Assembly (NCBI RefSeq): GCF_004297125.1
Contig: NZ_SCVD01000009.1
Span: 1 to 42,511, forward strand
Direction of reading: 5' to 3'
Origin: Phenylobacterium sp.
Lineage (GTDB): Bacteria; Pseudomonadota; Alphaproteobacteria; Caulobacterales; Caulobacteraceae
Length of the DNA: 42,511 bases
In this document: positions 1-9,462 of the stretch, piece after piece
How the letters are laid out: every line of letters begins with the position of its first letter
How positions within the stretch are numbered: position 1 is the first letter of the stretch
Position numbers and translations under genes: made by a program
Notes under the pieces: generated by a model
What the model was told of the DNA's origin: nothing
The model's input: the letters and a program-made list of their open reading frames with translations, nothing else
Databases searched by the model: none

Positions 1-738
1 GCAGATGAACAGGATGTTGGTGGTGTCGACCTGCAGGAACTCCTGCTGGGGATGCTTGCGCCCGCCCTGCGGCGGCACGGAGGCCACGGTGCCCTCCATG
101 ATCTTCAGCAGGGCCTGCTGGACGCCCTCGCCCGACACGTCCCTGGTGATGGAGGGATTGTCGGACTTCCGGCTGATCTTATCGACCTCGTCGATGTAGA
201 CGATGCCGCGTTGGGCGCGCTCGACGTTGTAGTCGGCCGACTGCAGCAGCTTCAGGATAATATTTTCGACGTCTTCGCCCACATAACCGGCTTCGGTGAG
301 CGTCGTCGCGTCGGCGACGGTGAACGGCACGTCGATGATTCGGGCCAGCGTCTGGGCCAGCAGGGTCTTGCCTGTGCCCGTCGGACCGATCAGCAGGATG
401 TTGGCCTTGCCCAGTTCGACGTCGTTGTTCTTCGTCGCGTGGTTCAGGCGCTTGTAGTGGTTGTGGACCGCGACCGAGAGGACCTTCTTGGCGTGATCCT
501 GGCCGATCACGTAATCGTCGAGGACTTCGCGGATTTCCTTCGGCGTCGGCACGCCGTCCTTGGACTTCACGAAGGAGATCTTGTGCTCTTCGCGAATGAT
601 ATCCATGCACAATTCGACGCATTCATCACAGATGAACACGGTCGGGCCCGCAATAAGCTTGCGGACTTCATGCTGGCTCTTGCCGCAGAAAGAGCAATAC
701 AGAGTGCTCTTCGAATCTCCGCTGGCGGCCTTGGTCAT
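1..738 (-). CDS. clpX: ClpX, ATP-binding subunit of ClpXP protease (partial, C-terminus beyond window)
   Basis: AAA+ unfoldase that recognises substrates and feeds them to ClpP in the cytoplasm. The first 246 residues are present; the window edge cuts the gene. An N-terminal zinc-binding domain shows two CxxC pairs (C15/C18 and C37/C40). Walker A (GPTGTGKT) is at residues 118-125 and Walker B (IVYIDEVDK) at 179-187, followed by the sensor/pore region typical of ClpX. The ATG at 738 begins [10 protein letters not shown], a normal ClpX start. clpP lies about 1.1 kb upstream on the same strand, separated by the oppositely oriented cicA. In Caulobacter ClpXP is essential for cell-cycle proteolysis; that role here is inferred from the family. 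The 221 bases between this start and cicA must hold divergent promoters, but I see no convincing consensus for clpX. Confidence 0.97.
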   Translation of the reverse strand, partial: MTKAASGDSKSTLYCSFCGKSQHEVRKLIAGPTVFICDECVELCMDIIREEHKISFVKSKDGVPTPKEIREVLDDYVIGQDHAKKVLSVAVHNHYKRLNHATKNNDVELGKANILLIGPTGTGKTLLAQTLARIIDVPFTVADATTLTEAGYVGEDVENIILKLLQSADYNVERAQRGIVYIDEVDKISRKSDNPSITRDVSGEGVQQALLKIMEGTVASVPPQGGRKHPQQEFLQVDTTNILFIC

Positions 739-959
739 GGTCTCATCTCACTGTTGCGACGAAGCCAGCCGATGGACTGGTGGCGTTCGCCCCGGGCACA
801 AGCGCCCTAGCCCTGCAGGATACGCGCCGCGGGTTGTCCAAGTCTTGACATTCCCCGATCCGCGCCGGGATCACAAGCCTTCGCTCACCAGGGCGACAAA
901 GTGTGGCGCGAAGTCCGAAGCTTGGGCGCCTCGCCTTACCAAATGGGAAACGCGCCGAA

Positions 960-1589
960 ATGGCACAAGAGCGTGAAGCAGATACGCCGGACGCGCCGGT
1001 GGTGGCCTTCGACTTCGATGGCACCCTGACGGTCAAGGACAGCTACACGGCCTTCCTCAAATGGCGCACCCCCAGGGGGCGTTGGCTGCTGGGCGGCGTG
1101 CGGCTGGCGCCGGCCGCCCTCGCCTATCTGTTTCACCGCGACCGTGGCCGGATCAAGGCGGCGGCGACCAAGGTCTATCTGGCCGGCGTGGGCCGCGACC
1201 GCCTCGAGGCCGACGCGCGGACGTTCGCCGAGCAACACTCCCGCAGCCTGTTGCGCCCCGACGCGGTGATCGCCTGGAAGCGGTGGCGCAAGGAACGGGT
1301 GCGCCTGGTGATCGTCACGGCGTCGCCGGACCTGGTGGTGGCGCCGTTCGCCCGCGGCCTGGGCGCCGACGACCTCCTGGGCACGCCTCTGGCCTTCGAC
1401 GAGCGGGACCGGGTCACCGGCGCCTTCGCTGCGCCGAACTGCCGCGGGCCGGAGAAGGTCGTGCGGCTCAGGGCCGCGTTCGGCCCGGATCTCAGGGTCC
1501 GGGCGGCGTACGGCGACACCGGCGGCGATACGGAAATGCTCGGGATTGCCGAGGAGCCCTACTTCAGGGTCTTCTCCGGGAAGCCATGA
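960..1589 (+). CDS. cicA: CicA-like HAD-IB family hydrolase
   Basis: HAD superfamily phosphatase/phosphotransferase of 209 residues. The nucleophile motif is DFDGT (D18, D20), motif II is VTASP near residue 120, and the acidic motif GDTGGDTEM lies near 185. The overall plan resembles PgpC/YfhB-type HAD-IB enzymes (phosphatidylglycerophosphatase C-like), but the substrate is unknown. A GTG at 903 in the same frame would add 19 residues; the ATG at 960 gives the usual short lead to motif I and is preferred. Lying between clpX and clpP, on the opposite strand, is the arrangement I recall for cicA of Caulobacter crescentus, a HAD gene whose dosage affects growth and rod shape. The gene name therefore rests on position plus family. 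Its TGA overlaps the ATG of the next ORF (ATGA). Confidence 0.85.
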   Translation: MAQEREADTPDAPVVAFDFDGTLTVKDSYTAFLKWRTPRGRWLLGGVRLAPAALAYLFHRDRGRIKAAATKVYLAGVGRDRLEADARTFAEQHSRSLLRPDAVIAWKRWRKERVRLVIVTASPDLVVAPFARGLGADDLLGTPLAFDERDRVTGAFAAPNCRGPEKVVRLRAAFGPDLRVRAAYGDTGGDTEMLGIAEEPYFRVFSGKP

Positions 1590-1843
1590 AACACGCCTCG
1601 CCCGCCGCGCTGGACGCCCTGGAGCCGCTGCTGGCGGACCTGCGGACGCTGGCGGGCCTGGCGGAAAAGTCGCGGGGGGTCTTCTACCGGAAGGGCCGCG
1701 CCTTCCTGCACTTCCACGAGGACCCGAAGGGCCTGTTCGCCGACGTGCGCGAGACCGCAGGCTTGGATTTCGAGCGAATCGACATCACCGAGGCCGCCGG
1801 CCGGGCGCGCCTGCTGGCCGTGGCCCGGAGCCGCGCCGGCTGA
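1586..1843 (+). CDS. Small conserved-looking protein coupled to cicA
   Basis: 85-residue soluble protein whose ATG overlaps the cicA stop by 4 bases (ATGA), so translation is probably coupled. No signal peptide or membrane segment is visible. The central stretch (roughly residues 30-50) is rich in aromatic and basic residues, with FYRKGRAFLHFHEDPKG as its most distinctive block, which looks like a compact alpha/beta fold. The last third holds a FERIDIT strand-like segment. I do not recognise a named family. The stop is 19 bases before the convergent clpP stop. Coding is supported by the overlap, strong third-position GC, and lack of a competing ORF. A partner or modifier role for CicA is only suggested by position. 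Confidence 0.7.
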   Translation: MKHASPAALDALEPLLADLRTLAGLAEKSRGVFYRKGRAFLHFHEDPKGLFADVRETAGLDFERIDITEAAGRARLLAVARSRAG

Positions 1844-1862
1844 CCGCCGGCGCGCCGTCGGG

Positions 1863-2480
1863 TCAGTCCTCGCCGTCGCGGCTTTCCCAGACCTTGTCGA
1901 CGATGCCCCAGTCGCGGGCCTCCTCGGCGGTCATGAAGTGGTCGCGGTCGAGGGTCTCTTCGACCACTTCGATCGGCTGGCCGGTGTGCTTGGCGTAGAT
2001 CTCGTTCAGCCGGCGCTTCGTCTTGATGATGTCTTCGGCGTGGCGGCGGATGTCCTGCGCCTTGCCGGAGTAGCCGCCCGAGGGCTGGTGGACCATGATC
2101 CGGCTGTTCGGCAGGGCGATGCGCTGGCCCTTCTCGCCGGCCATCAGCAGGAACGAGCCCATGGAGGCCGCCATGCCGAGGCACAGCGTGATCACCGGGC
2201 TCTTGATGTACTGCATGGTGTCGTAGATCGCGAGGCCCGACGTCACCACGCCGCCCGGCGAGTTGATGTACATCTGGATCTCTTTCTTGGGGTTCTCGGC
2301 CTCAAGATGCAGCAGCTGGGCGCAGATCAGGCTGGCCATGCCGTCCTCGACGGGACCGGCCAGGAAGATGATCCGGTCCTTCAGCAGGCGGGAGAAGATG
2401 TCATAGGCCCGCTCGCCCCGGCTCGTCTGCTCGACGACCATCGGCACGAGGCCAAGGGCGGTGGTCACGGGATCGCTCAT
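1863..2480 (-). CDS. clpP: ClpP, ATP-dependent Clp protease proteolytic subunit
   Basis: Serine peptidase of 205 residues, normal length for the family, which assembles into the tetradecameric chamber of ClpXP/ClpAP. The catalytic Ser sits in GMAASMGS (S106), His in HQPSGG (H131) and Asp in the TLDRD segment (178-180). The ATG at 2480 gives [16 protein letters not shown], a typical alphaproteobacterial N-terminus. The open frame continues upstream without family similarity, so the longer reading is rejected. A purine-rich AGAAGGA lies about 8 bases before the start. A 13-bp bulged hairpin lies immediately upstream (2496-2539). It pairs functionally with clpX at the window start. Confidence 0.98.
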   Translation of the reverse strand: MSDPVTTALGLVPMVVEQTSRGERAYDIFSRLLKDRIIFLAGPVEDGMASLICAQLLHLEAENPKKEIQMYINSPGGVVTSGLAIYDTMQYIKSPVITLCLGMAASMGSFLLMAGEKGQRIALPNSRIMVHQPSGGYSGKAQDIRRHAEDIIKTKRRLNEIYAKHTGQPIEVVEETLDRDHFMTAEEARDWGIVDKVWESRDGED

Positions 2481-2495
2481 GGAAGGTCCTTCTGG

Positions 2496-2539
2496 GATAT
2501 CGGGAGCGGACGCGAACGCCCGCGCTCCTCCCCGATATC
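2496..2539 (-). terminator. Bulged hairpin between the RTX nuclease gene and clpP
   Basis: Arms GATATCGGG (2496-2504) and CCCGATATC (2531-2539) are perfect complements. The stem continues as AGCG/CGCT with a 4-nt bulge. No U-tract follows on the minus strand. It could be a weak terminator for the nuclease gene (stop at 2608) or a structured clpP leader, ending 15 bases before the clpP ATG. Confidence 0.4.
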
Positions 2540-2607
2540 GCGTGCCGCGAGGCCCGGCGCAAGGCGGCAGGACGGCGGCGTGGGCGCCGCCGTCCCTTTG
2601 CACCCGT

Positions 2608-5600
2608 CTAGACGAACAGGAAGTCGCCGGAGTTGAGGCTGGCGAGCGTCACATTGGCCAGGGTGATGGTGTTGGTGGCGTTGAGCGTGATGATCACGTC
2701 CGCCCCCGACTGGCTGGCCGCGGCCTGGACCGCGCCGAAGCTGGCGAACTGCGACGCATCCAGTTGAATGACGTCGTTGGCCGCGAAGTCGGTGACCAGG
2801 TCGGCGCCGAAGGTTCCCGAGAACACGAAGCGGTCCGCGCCCACGCCGCCGGTCAGGGTGTCGTTCCCCAGTCCGCCGTTCAGGGTGTCGGCGCCCAGGT
2901 TGCCCAGCAGCTTGTCATTGCCACCGGCCCCGTTGAGGGTCTCCTCCAGCGCCGAGCCGTTGATCGTGTCGGCATTGGCCGTGCCGGTCCGGGTCGGCGC
3001 GTCGGTCACCCCGCGCACGGTCACCGCCACCGTCCCGGTGCTGACCGCGCCGTGGCTGTCCTGCACCTGGTAGGTGATCGTATCCACCGCCGTCTGGGGC
3101 TGCTTCAGCGCGTCGATCGCATCGCTGTTGGCCGAGTAGACCACCTTGCCGCCCACGATGCTCACCTGACCGCCCAGCGGGCCGCCCGCGACCCCGATCA
3201 GGGTCTTGGTGTCGCCGGCGTTGGCGTCGGTGTCGTTGGCCAGCACGTCGATGGTGACGTTCTGGTTCTCGTTCACCGCCGCCGCGTCGGCCACGGCCGT
3301 CGGGTCGAAGTTGATGAAGAACCGGGCCACCGAGCCGTCATGGTCCGCCGTCTGGTTCACGACGGCCTGGTTGCTGTTGATGTGGACGATGTCGAACTGG
3401 GCCCCGGCGTAGAGCTCGGGCGAGGCCAGCATGTGGTCGATCTGCTGGTTGTTGCCGTCGAAGTTGTAGGAATAGCGCTCGGTCGGCGCCAGCAGGTTGG
3501 TAAGGTTGGTCAGCGCGCCGCCGCTTTCCAGCTGGGTGATCGAGGTCTCGAACTGGAAGGCGTTGAAGTCGCCCATCACCACCACGCGGGCGTCGGGATC
3601 CGTGGCCACGAGGCTCTCGACGTAGGTCTTGACGTGCAGGGTCTGCTCGATGCGGCGGGCGTCGCCCTCGTTGGTCGCCGGCTGGTGCTGGCCGAAAAGG
3701 CCCTCGCTGCCCAGGCGCGAGGTGTTGTGTACGTCGATCAGCGTGATCGTCTCGCCGTTGAATTCGAAGACGCCCACCAGCGGCTTGCGGCTGTTGGCGT
3801 AGGTGTCGCCGTTGGCCGGCGTCGCGTCGGTGATCTGGCTGACCGAGACGAAGTCCACGCGGTCGGTGTTGTAGAGATAGCCCTGGCGGATGTTGCCGTT
3901 GCTCTCACCGCCGCTGACGTTGTTCGCCGTCGGCGCGACTTCGACGTAGGCGTAGTTCGGGCCGCCTGCCGCCTTGATGGCCGCGATCAGCTTGTCGGCC
4001 GTCGGATGGCCGGAATAGTTCGTGCCGTTCCCCGCGCCGTCGGCGTCCTGCACCTCCTCGAGGCCCACGATGTCGGGGGCGCCGAGATTACCCACGATGT
4101 TCGCCGCCAGCGCGTCGAACTTGGCCTGGGAATCCGTGGGATCGAGGTTCTCGACGTTGAGGGCGCCCACCGTCAGATGTTCGGCGTCGCCGTCCAGGGC
4201 GGTCGTTTCCTTGGGAAGGACGATCGGACCGCTGCCGGTCGAGCCGATCGCGGTGGGGAGGAGTTCGTAGTCGCCGCCGAAGTAGTGGAGGATGCCCGTG
4301 ACGTCGCCCAGGTGATCGCCGGTGGCGGCGTTCGGCTGCACGCCCGCCGGGGAAACGCCGGAATCATAGAAGATCTGGACCCGCTCGGGGTTCATGTCGC
4401 CGGCGCCGATCGTGATTCCGCCCGCGGAATTCATGCCGGTGGCGTTCGCGCCCTGATTTCCGACGATCCAGGTCGAGTTGCCCGAGGTCGGGCCGGTCGC
4501 CTGCGCGTCCGGCACGGTGACCCGCATCCCTTCCAGGCTTTCGTAGAAGTCGATGGCGTCCTGGCTGGGGTCGAAGACGCTGAAGTTGTCGTTGTCGATG
4601 ACCTCGGTAGGCGCCAGCCGGCCTCCCGTCCCGATCACCGTCGCCGCCGGCAGCGCGTTGCCGCTCGAAAGAACGGTGATCGAGGGGCTGTCGATCTCGG
4701 TGACCGTCAGGTTGTTGGGGTCCGAACCCAGGAACTCGGCGACGTTGCCTTCGACCCGGACGCTGTCGCCGACTGCGACGGTCGGAACCGCTCCCGTGAA
4801 GACGAAGATGGCCTCGGACGTCGCATCGTTCGCGTCCGGGTTCGGATCCTGGATCCAGAAGCCGCGGGCCCCTGTCGTGTCCACCGCCGTCACAATGCCG
4901 CTGGTCACGACGTGGACGCCGTTGAGGGGCGAGGTGTGGCTGGCGCCCTGGATGTCGTGGATCGCGACGAGCGAGAAGTCGTCGTTGGTGATCGTGCCGA
5001 CCGCCTGGCCATCGGCGATGGTGGCGCCGCTGGTGGCGTTCGTGAGGTTCAGGAAGAGGCCCTCGTTGGGCTCCACGACCGTGTCGCCGCTGACCTGCAC
5101 CGTGACGGTCTTGCTGGTTTCGCCGACGCCGAACGTCAGCGTTCCGGAGACCGCGGTATAGTCCGAGCCCGCCGTCGCCGTGCCGTTGGCGGTGGCATAG
5201 TCGACGCTGAATGCCTCGGTCGACCCCGAACGGGTGACGATGAACGTCAGCAATTGGGTTCCCGAGTCGCCCTCCGCGATGGAGGCGTCGCCCACACTCA
5301 CGGCGCCGGCTCCGGTCAGGGCCGAGCCGTCGACCACCACGTTGTCGAGGCCGAACTCGTCGCGATTGCCGCTGCCGGTCGAGAGGTCATGCCGCCAGCG
5401 CAGGAACAGGAACTCGTCCACGTTCAGGGTCAAGCCGCTGAGGGACAGGCTGTTGCTGTCGGCCAGAACGGTCGTGCCCGTTCCTGTGGACGCCGCCGTT
5501 CCCGGCGTCGCGAAAGCGCCATCGGCGATCGTCGTCCAGGTCGTGCCGTTCGTGGAATACTCGAAGACCAGCGCGCTGCTGCGGTCGCCGGTGTTGCGGT

Positions 5601-5952
5601 AGAGCCAGTCGAAGCCGACGGTGAGGTTGGTCACCGGCGCGCCCGTGGTGTTCTGGATCCGAGCGACAATCGACCCGTCGTTGTCGCCCTCGGCTCCGGT
5701 GGGCTGATAGAGCAGACCTGAACCGTAGGTTGGGGTCGCCGCCGCCGTCGCATAGATGCCGCCCGTGCTCGGGTCGCCGTTGATCACGCCGCGCGCGAAG
5801 TCGCCGCTGGTCCCGGTGAAGCCGAACGCAGGGTTCGCGCCGTCGCTGAAGCCGGTGACGATCCAGGTGTCAGAATCCAGCTGACCCGCCCCCGGCGTCG
5901 ACGCGAAGCCGGCCGCGGTGAATCCCGTGAAATTCTCTTGGAAAATTGGCAT
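2608..5952 (-). CDS. Secreted RTX endonuclease/exonuclease/phosphatase-family protein (ExeM/NucH-like)
   Basis: 1114-residue extracellular nuclease-like protein. Domain order: an N-terminal lectin-like/jelly-roll region (about 1-210); a Calx-beta domain (about 217-325) ending GTITNDD; an OB-fold segment typical of ExeM-type nucleases (about 328-425); an endonuclease/exonuclease/phosphatase domain (about 595-880); a cadherin/VCBS-like domain (about 884-982); RTX nonapeptide repeats (about 998-1040, e.g. [19 protein letters not shown]); and a short hydrophobic C-terminus ending DFLFV. EEP catalytic motifs are visible as LNVEN (598-602), LEEVQD (E632/E633), GDFNA (794-798), QQIDH (D839) and ADHDG (H871). 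There is no Sec signal peptide; the RTX repeats and C-terminal tail indicate type I secretion, but no ABC/MFP/TolC genes lie in the window. The start is supported by GGGGG six bases before the ATG. Likely role: extracellular DNA degradation or phosphate scavenging, inferred from the family. Confidence 0.9.
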   Translation of the reverse strand: MPIFQENFTGFTAAGFASTPGAGQLDSDTWIVTGFSDGANPAFGFTGTSGDFARGVINGDPSTGGIYATAAATPTYGSGLLYQPTGAEGDNDGSIVARIQNTTGAPVTNLTVGFDWLYRNTGDRSSALVFEYSTNGTTWTTIADGAFATPGTAASTGTGTTVLADSNSLSLSGLTLNVDEFLFLRWRHDLSTGSGNRDEFGLDNVVVDGSALTGAGAVSVGDASIAEGDSGTQLLTFIVTRSGSTEAFSVDYATANGTATAGSDYTAVSGTLTFGVGETSKTVTVQVSGDTVVEPNEGLFLNLTNATSGATIADGQAVGTITNDDFSLVAIHDIQGASHTSPLNGVHVVTSGIVTAVDTTGARGFWIQDPNPDANDATSEAIFVFTGAVPTVAVGDSVRVEGNVAEFLGSDPNNLTVTEIDSPSITVLSSGNALPAATVIGTGGRLAPTEVIDNDNFSVFDPSQDAIDFYESLEGMRVTVPDAQATGPTSGNSTWIVGNQGANATGMNSAGGITIGAGDMNPERVQIFYDSGVSPAGVQPNAATGDHLGDVTGILHYFGGDYELLPTAIGSTGSGPIVLPKETTALDGDAEHLTVGALNVENLDPTDSQAKFDALAANIVGNLGAPDIVGLEEVQDADGAGNGTNYSGHPTADKLIAAIKAAGGPNYAYVEVAPTANNVSGGESNGNIRQGYLYNTDRVDFVSVSQITDATPANGDTYANSRKPLVGVFEFNGETITLIDVHNTSRLGSEGLFGQHQPATNEGDARRIEQTLHVKTYVESLVATDPDARVVVMGDFNAFQFETSITQLESGGALTNLTNLLAPTERYSYNFDGNNQQIDHMLASPELYAGAQFDIVHINSNQAVVNQTADHDGSVARFFINFDPTAVADAAAVNENQNVTIDVLANDTDANAGDTKTLIGVAGGPLGGQVSIVGGKVVYSANSDAIDALKQPQTAVDTITYQVQDSHGAVSTGTVAVTVRGVTDAPTRTGTANADTINGSALEETLNGAGGNDKLLGNLGADTLNGGLGNDTLTGGVGADRFVFSGTFGADLVTDFAANDVIQLDASQFASFGAVQAAASQSGADVIITLNATNTITLANVTLASLNSGDFLFV

Positions 5953-6219
5953 CTAAGCCCCCAAAAACCCGACACAAACCAACCCCTCCCCAGAGGCCGG
6001 CCGACCATCCCACATTGGTTAACGAGGGGGTGCAAGCGCCAGAATCGATTCACCCACAAGCTGTGCGGTTTTCGAGCTGCGGCGCCTGCGCGAAGCCTCG
6101 CGCTGCCCGGGATATCGCCTGAGGGATAGACGTCGCCCGTGACAGGGCTGCGACGCTCTGGTCATTCTGCGGTCGCGGCGCAGCCAAGTGCGCCAGAGTC
6201 TGGTCGGGGAGTTAGAGAG

Positions 6220-7470
6220 ATGCGGCGTACGGCGGTGATCCTGGCGATGGCGGCGGCGGTCGGGACGCCGGCGATGGCGGCGCCCAAGCCCATGGCCAAG
6301 GACGCGAAGGTCTGGGCGGCGGCGGAGAAGGCCCGGCCCGACCAGCTCAAGCTGCTGGAGCAGGTGGTGAACATCGATTCCGGCACCGGCGACGTCGAAG
6401 GCGGACGCCGCGTGGCGGCGATCCTCACGCCACGGCTGGAGGCCCTGGGCATGACGGTCGAGGCCGTGCCCGCCGAGATCCCCGGCCTGCCCGACAACCT
6501 GGTCGCCCGGCTCAAGGGGTCGGGCAAGGGCCGCATCCTGATGATCGCCCACCTGGACACGGTGTTCGAACCCGGCACGGCGGCGAAGCGGCCCTACACG
6601 ATGACGGACGATCGTCTTACCGGCCCCGGGGTCGGCGACGAGAAGGGCGGCGTGGTCCAGGGAATCTACGCCCTGCAGATCCTGAAGGAGCTGGGGTTCA
6701 AGGACTTCGGGCAGATCACCTTCCTGATCGAGACCTCCGAGGAGCGCGGCTCGCCGGGCACGCGCAAACTGATCGACCGGTTGCTGAAGGACGCCGACGT
6801 CGAGCTGAACCTGGAGCCTGGCGATCCGCCGGACGTGATCACGGTCTGGCGCAAGGGCTCGAACAGCTTCTACGTCGACGTGAAGGGCCGTCCGGCCCAC
6901 GCGGGCGTGGCGCCGCAGGACGGACGAAACGCCGCCGTCGAACTGATCCACCAGCTTGAATCAATAAGGCAATTCCCGACCAGCGGTGACGGCCTGACGG
7001 TCAACCTGACCCTGATGAGCGCCGGCGCGCGGTACAACATCATCCCGGAGGACGCCTCGGCGGCGATCAACATCCGGGTGCGCGACAAGGCCGACGTCGA
7101 GAAGGTGGCCCACGCCCTGGAGACCAGCGCCAAGACGACGGTGATCCCGGACACCAAGGTGACCATCCGCCGGGAAGCCTCGTTCCCGCCCCTGCCCAAC
7201 AACGCCGCGACGGACGGCCTGGCCGACCGGGCGGAGGCGATCTACGCGGGCCTGGGGATGCAGATCGGGCGAGGCGGCAACGGCGGAGCCTCGGAGTCCG
7301 CCCTGGCGAACGAGGCCGGGGTTCCGGCCCTGGACGGTCTGGGACCCGTCGGCGGGAAATTCCACTCCGAGGACGAGTATGTCGACCTGAAGAGCGTGAC
7401 TCCGCGGCTCTACCTGTTCACCAAGTTGATCATGGACCTTGGCCGCAACCCGCCGGCGCGGATCAAGTAG
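6220..7470 (+). CDS. Exported M20 family zinc peptidase (glutamate carboxypeptidase-like)
   Basis: 416-residue metallopeptidase of the carboxypeptidase G2 type. The ATG at 6220 is chosen because it opens a clear signal peptide (MRRTAVILAMAAAVGTPAMA, cleavage near residue 21); an in-frame upstream start would bury it. Di-zinc ligands are visible: HLDT (H111), GVGDEKGG (D140), the catalytic and ligand Glu pair in ETSEERGS (E174/E175), LEPG (E199) and KFHSEDEY (H382). The dimerisation domain inserts at about 205-320. Probable activity is cleavage of C-terminal glutamate or short peptides in the periplasm, from family knowledge. The stop is 3 bases from the convergent DsbA-like gene. The 267 bases upstream carry the divergent leaders of this gene and the RTX nuclease; I see no clear promoter consensus there. 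Confidence 0.93.
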   Translation: MRRTAVILAMAAAVGTPAMAAPKPMAKDAKVWAAAEKARPDQLKLLEQVVNIDSGTGDVEGGRRVAAILTPRLEALGMTVEAVPAEIPGLPDNLVARLKGSGKGRILMIAHLDTVFEPGTAAKRPYTMTDDRLTGPGVGDEKGGVVQGIYALQILKELGFKDFGQITFLIETSEERGSPGTRKLIDRLLKDADVELNLEPGDPPDVITVWRKGSNSFYVDVKGRPAHAGVAPQDGRNAAVELIHQLESIRQFPTSGDGLTVNLTLMSAGARYNIIPEDASAAINIRVRDKADVEKVAHALETSAKTTVIPDTKVTIRREASFPPLPNNAATDGLADRAEAIYAGLGMQIGRGGNGGASESALANEAGVPALDGLGPVGGKFHSEDEYVDLKSVTPRLYLFTKLIMDLGRNPPARIK

Positions 7471-7473
7471 GCG

Positions 7474-8112
7474 CTACGCCGCGATCCCGGCGATCCAGTT
7501 GCGGATGACGGCCAGGACCTGTTCGCCCGAGGCGTAGCCGCGGGTGACGACGCCGTAGACGCCCTGGTCGTTGGGGCCGCCGATCAGGGTCGGGAAGCCC
7601 GTGACGCCCGCGTTCTGCGACATGGCGTAGTCGCGCCACGTCTCCTGCTTGGCGGCCTCGGAAGCCCAGGCCGTCAGAAAGGCTTGGCGGTCGAGCCCGA
7701 AGCCCTCCGCCAGGTCACCCAGAACCTCGGGCGAGGTGACGTCGCGGTTCTCGGCGTAGAAGGCGCGCTGCGCGGCGGCCAGATAGCGCGCGGCCACGTC
7801 CTCGCCCTCGCGGCGCGCGACCACCACGGCCCGGGCGGCCGGGTCGGTGTCGTAGACGAAACCTTCGCGGTCCAGCACGGCGGGATCGAACGGCAGGCCC
7901 GAGGCCTCATGCACGTGGTTCCAGTGCCCGACAACGCTCGCCTTCGCCTCGTCCGTCATCGGCGTGTCCGTGCCGGGACGCAGACCTCCCATCACCACCC
8001 GGACCGGGAGGGCGTCGCCGTAGGCCTGGCGGATCTGGTCGATCACCGGCGAGAAGCCGTAGCACCACGAGCACATGGGGTCGGCGAAGTAGATCAGATG
8101 CGGCCCGTCCAT
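7474..8112 (-). CDS. DsbA family (FrnE-like) thiol oxidoreductase
   Basis: 212-residue protein with a thioredoxin-fold active site CSWC at residues 14-17 right after the first beta strand. A large helical insert follows and then the cis-Pro loop (GVTGFPTLI near residue 170). No signal peptide is present, so it probably acts in the cytoplasm, as for FrnE/YwbO-type DsbA relatives, and not as the periplasmic DsbA. The ATG at 8112 is preceded by GGAGG. It is divergent from the nitrile hydratase operon (91 bases between starts) and convergent with the M20 peptidase. Substrate unknown. Confidence 0.9.
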   Translation of the reverse strand: MDGPHLIYFADPMCSWCYGFSPVIDQIRQAYGDALPVRVVMGGLRPGTDTPMTDEAKASVVGHWNHVHEASGLPFDPAVLDREGFVYDTDPAARAVVVARREGEDVAARYLAAAQRAFYAENRDVTSPEVLGDLAEGFGLDRQAFLTAWASEAAKQETWRDYAMSQNAGVTGFPTLIGGPNDQGVYGVVTRGYASGEQVLAVIRNWIAGIAA

Positions 8113-8203
8113 GGCGGCCTCCTTCGGCCCGAAGCATCGCAGCAGACGCCGCGCGGGTCACGCGCCTCTTCACCTGGGGCCCGGCTTGGGACAAGCTCGC
8201 CGC

Positions 8204-8815
8204 ATGGCCCACGACCACCACGATCATGACCACGATCACGAGCAGGACCCGCCGGCCGACATCGCGCTGCGGGTGAAAGCGCTCGAGTCGCTCCTGGTCG
8301 AAAAGGGCCTGGTGGACGGAGCCGCCCTCGACGCCATCGTCGATCACTATGAACACAAGGTGGGCCCGAGGAACGGCGCGCGAGTCGTGGCCAGGGCCTG
8401 GACCGACCCGGCCTACCGCGCGCGCCTGCTGGACGACGCCACCGCGGCCATCGCAGAGCTGGATTTCACCGGCCGCCAGGGCGAGCACATGATTGCCGTG
8501 GAGAACGGTCCGGACGTCCACAACCTCGTCGTCTGCACGCTTTGCTCCTGCTATCCGTGGCCGGTCCTGGGCCTGCCGCCCGTCTGGTACAAGTCGGCCC
8601 CTTATCGTTCGCGCGCCGTGATCGACCCGCGTGGCGTGCTGGCCGAGTTCGGGACCGCGCTGCCCGAGGAGACCGAGGTGAGGGTGTGGGATTCCACGGC
8701 GGAGGTCCGCTACCTGGTCATTCCGGAGCGCCCGGTGGGAACCGACGACCTGGACGAGGCGGCGTTGGCCGCGCTGGTCACGCGGAACGGCATGATCGGG
8801 ACGACGCGTCTGTGA
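8204..8815 (+). CDS. nthA: Nitrile hydratase alpha subunit, cobalt type
   Basis: 203-residue metal-binding subunit that hydrates nitriles to amides with the beta subunit. The claw motif VCTLCSC is at residues 110-116 (C111, C114, C116); Thr in the second position of the motif marks the cobalt class, whereas iron enzymes carry Ser. The ATG at 8204 is used; it produces an unusual N-terminus [15 protein letters not shown], rich in His and Asp, ahead of the normal first helix ([15 protein letters not shown]). Its stop overlaps the beta subunit start (GTGA, 8812-8815), so subunits are probably made in equal amounts. No amidase or aldoxime dehydratase lies nearby. Confidence 0.96.
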   Translation: MAHDHHDHDHDHEQDPPADIALRVKALESLLVEKGLVDGAALDAIVDHYEHKVGPRNGARVVARAWTDPAYRARLLDDATAAIAELDFTGRQGEHMIAVENGPDVHNLVVCTLCSCYPWPVLGLPPVWYKSAPYRSRAVIDPRGVLAEFGTALPEETEVRVWDSTAEVRYLVIPERPVGTDDLDEAALAALVTRNGMIGTTRL

Positions 8816-9462
8816 ACGGCGTTCACGACATGGGCGGCATGCACGGCATGGGACCGGTCGCCCCCGAGGTGAACGAGCCGGTGTTCCATCATCCATGGGA
8901 AGGCCGCGTGCATGCGCTGAACCTGGCCTCGCCGACCCGCGGCAACATCGACGCGGGCCGACATCGGATCGAGATGCTGCCGCCCGCCGACTACCTGCGC
9001 ATGAGCTACTACGAAAAGTGGCTGACCCGCGTCGAACAGCTGCTCCTGGACGGAGGCTTCGTGACGGCGCAGGAACTCGCGTCCGGCCAGGCCGACCCAG
9101 CGGCGCCGACGTCCACTCCGATCCGGCCGGCGAACACCGTGGAGGCCGCGCTGACCGCGCCCTATTCCTATATCCGCGAGGCAGGGGCCCCGACCTTCGC
9201 CGTCGGCGACGTGGTGCGGGCCCGGAACCTCAACCCGATCGGCCACACCCGCCTGCCCCGCTATGTCCGCGGCCGAGCAGGGCTGATCGAGCGCTTGCAT
9301 GGCGCGCACGTCTGGCCCGACGCCCATGCGCACGGCCTGGGTGAGCAGCCGCGCCACCTCTACGGCGTGACCTTCAGCGCCCGCGAGCTGTGGGGCCCGG
9401 ATGCCTCGCCCCGCGACAGCGTGAGCCTGGACCTATGGGAACCCTATCTTGAGCGCGCCTGA
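8812..9462 (+). CDS. nthB: Nitrile hydratase beta subunit
   Basis: 216-residue partner of the alpha subunit, contributing conserved Arg residues around the cobalt centre and the substrate channel. The GTG at 8812 is chosen because it opens with [15 protein letters not shown], the family's characteristic N-terminus, and overlaps the alpha stop by 4 bases. The N-terminal helical domain covers about 1-110 and the C-terminal SH3-like barrel about 120-216, with the conserved [17 protein letters not shown] block. The 3' end overlaps the accessory gene by 14 bases. Confidence 0.95.
   Translation: MNGVHDMGGMHGMGPVAPEVNEPVFHHPWEGRVHALNLASPTRGNIDAGRHRIEMLPPADYLRMSYYEKWLTRVEQLLLDGGFVTAQELASGQADPAAPTSTPIRPANTVEAALTAPYSYIREAGAPTFAVGDVVRARNLNPIGHTRLPRYVRGRAGLIERLHGAHVWPDAHAHGLGEQPRHLYGVTFSARELWGPDASPRDSVSLDLWEPYLERA

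Noticed and set aside
845..873. TTGACA upstream of cicA as a housekeeping promoter
   Set aside because: The -35 is perfect, but the matching -10 at 16-18 bases (GGATCA) is too poor.
2461..5721. A very long open frame on the plus strand opposite the RTX nuclease gene
   Set aside because: It is a GC-driven shadow: no domain, no ribosome site, and Val/Asp/Gly/Arg composition typical of the antisense of an ORF with GC-rich third positions.
6015..6026. TTAACCA on the minus strand as a CtrA site for the nuclease gene
   Set aside because: Only a half-site; the second TTAA at the 7-base spacing is missing.
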